Shown: one piece after another, positions 62,654 through 64,000 of the stretch
How positions within the stretch are numbered: position 1 is the first letter of the stretch
Layout of the letters: every line of letters begins with the position of its first letter
From: Sciurus carolinensis
Lineage: Eukaryota; Chordata; Mammalia; Rodentia; Sciuridae
DNA length: 64,000 bases
Assembly: GCF_902686445.1 (NCBI RefSeq)
Contig: NC_062232.1
Coordinates: forward strand, 12,321,105 to 12,385,104
Reading direction: 5' to 3'
Translations under genes and position numbers: made by a program
The notes under the pieces: generated by a model
Databases searched by the model: none
The model's input: only the letters and a program-made list of their open reading frames with translations
What the model was told of the DNA's origin: nothing

Positions 62654-62813
62654 CTAGGAAAAAAGGTAATGTAAAAATTGATTACTTTTCAAAGATGGAC
62701 ACATTTTTATTAAAAGCTGATAAAAACTGTATTTACATCATATTCTACTATCATCTCCTTATTTTGATGGGGAAATTTAAAAATTCAATTCTATCCACGA
62801 AAATGCATTAGAG

Positions 62814-63022
62814 TTGGGCTTGGTGGTGCATGCCTATAATCCTAGCAGCTCCGGAGGCTGAGGCAGGAGGATCATAAATTCAAAGCCAGCCTCAGCAAAA
62901 GTGAGACTTTAAGCAACTCAGTGAGACCCTGTCTCTAAATAAAAATACAAAATAGGGCTGGGGATGTGGCTCAGTGGCCAAGCGCCCCTGAGTTCAATCC
63001 CTGGTGCCCCTCCCCCAAAAAT
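62814..63022 (+). mobile_element. B1-dID SINE
   Basis: TTGGGCTTGGTGGTGCATGC; linker AATAAAAATACAAAATAGGG. Confidence 0.93.
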
Positions 63023-63599
63023 ATCAATTTTGAAAACAAACAGTAATTCACTTCAAAGCACCTATATCCTGGACTCTGGAATTGGCATAAGAAAATTCTA
63101 CTTGATTGTCATCTGGTTAAAGCCACAATTAGATGGTTGACAACAAAGCCACAGGTCCATGGCTAGCCCATGGGAAAGCTTGGTGAAATTACAAAAAAGG
63201 CCAGGGTGTGTACAATAAGCCTCCTGCACAAAAGCACTGTGACAAAGAATCTAGATGTAGACTTGGTCACACTACCTTGACTACTGAGTAGTCTCTGGAT
63301 CTCCACTGTTACTTGAGGGTACTAATTGAGAGTCAGGTGTTCTAAAGCCATCTTGTAAGAACTGAACTTCTCCCTAATCAAGAAACTCATTTACTCCTAC
63401 TGCTAGATAGTCACAGCAAAAAATGAAGGCTGCCTAGTTGATGAACCTAATCAGAAACCTTTTATATCCTCATTTACATCTTCTTCATAAAATACTTAAG
63501 TGTAATCGGGAAGATGAACTGTAAGGATCAAAGAACACGATGAAATTAAAATATATTTATATTTTCCAAATCCCAGTTCAAGTTCAAATTATATTTTCA

Positions 63600-63738
63600 G
63601 GGCTGGAGTTGTAGCTCAGTGGTAGAGCACTTACCAAGCATGTGTGAGGCACTGGGTTCTATTCTCAGCACCACATACAAATAAATAAAAAAAAAAAATA
63701 ATGGTCCATCAATGACTAAAAAACATTTTTAAAAAGTT
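63600..63738 (+). mobile_element. ID SINE with extended tail
   Basis: GGGGCTGGAGTTGTAGCTCA; tail TGGTCCATCAATGACTAAAA. Confidence 0.93.
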
Positions 63739-63856
63739 AGTCTTAAAAAAATTCTACTTTCTCATATTCATCAAGAATCACCAATCTATGGAAAAGTAAT
63801 CCCCTGTGATCTGTGTTTTTAACTTCCAACACATTCTTTGGAGGGGTGGGATTGGC

Positions 63857-63870
63857 GGGGGGGGGGGGGG
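63857..63870 (+). repeat. (G)14 run
   Basis: Uninterrupted guanine run, prone to length change and sequencing error. Confidence 0.95.
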
Positions 63871-64000
63871 CGACAATCTCTGAAATTTCTTCAATTATTC
63901 CAGGTCAAGTCCAGGTTGGCAAAACTCCAGGTATACATCAAAAGTCTCAAATGTCTAAATTACCAAATGTTGAAAGTGTACACCTATTATGTTCCTAGAA

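Larger units (their letters stand above)
62654..64000 (-). other. CTPS2 intron, right part (partial)
   Basis: Contains two SINEs and a 14-base G run. No exon for the N-terminal residues was found here; 63025-63595 shows nothing recognisable. Confidence 0.85.

Overview
This is a 64-kb piece of mammalian nuclear DNA, almost certainly from a squirrel-family rodent (Sciuridae, ground squirrel or marmot type). The lineage call rests on its repeats: about 85 short interspersed elements are tRNA-Ala-like ID elements or B1-dID dimers (a 7SL-derived B1 half joined to an ID half), the pattern typical of squirrels, alongside L1 3' ends of one rodent type. Neighbouring gene content implies the X chromosome (the human counterparts lie at Xp22.2).

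Two protein-coding genes are present. CTPS2 (CTP synthase 2) runs on the minus strand through the whole window. Twelve internal exons, all in frame with intact splice sites, encode residues 57-464 of the roughly 586-residue enzyme; the exons for about the first 56 residues lie to the right of the window and those for about the last 120 lie to the left. S100G (calbindin-D9k) is complete on the plus strand (TATA box near 15420, coding exons 16121-16255 and 19411-19515, poly(A) signal 19646) and sits inside a 26.5-kb CTPS2 intron, in opposite orientation.

Layout, left to right: 1-7156, CTPS2 intron with L1, ID and MIR fragments; 7157-7253, the leftmost CTPS2 exon; 7254-33745, the large intron holding S100G; 33746-37993, four clustered exons of the glutaminase domain; 37994-53330, six exons spread among dense SINEs, L1 ends and LTR remnants; 53331-62653, two more exons of the synthetase domain; 62654-64000, intron.

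The two genes do not form a pathway. CTPS2 makes CTP from UTP, ATP and glutamine; S100G buffers calcium in absorptive epithelia. They share only the locus. I found no evidence of a novel biological system, CRISPR array, virus or operon. The points worth a second look are a GC-AG intron in CTPS2, a 63-bp duplication that interrupts an ID element beside S100G exon 2, a shortened oestrogen-response-like element at the S100G exon 1 boundary, and several nested or chimeric retroposons whose order of insertion can be read from target-site duplications (TSDs).
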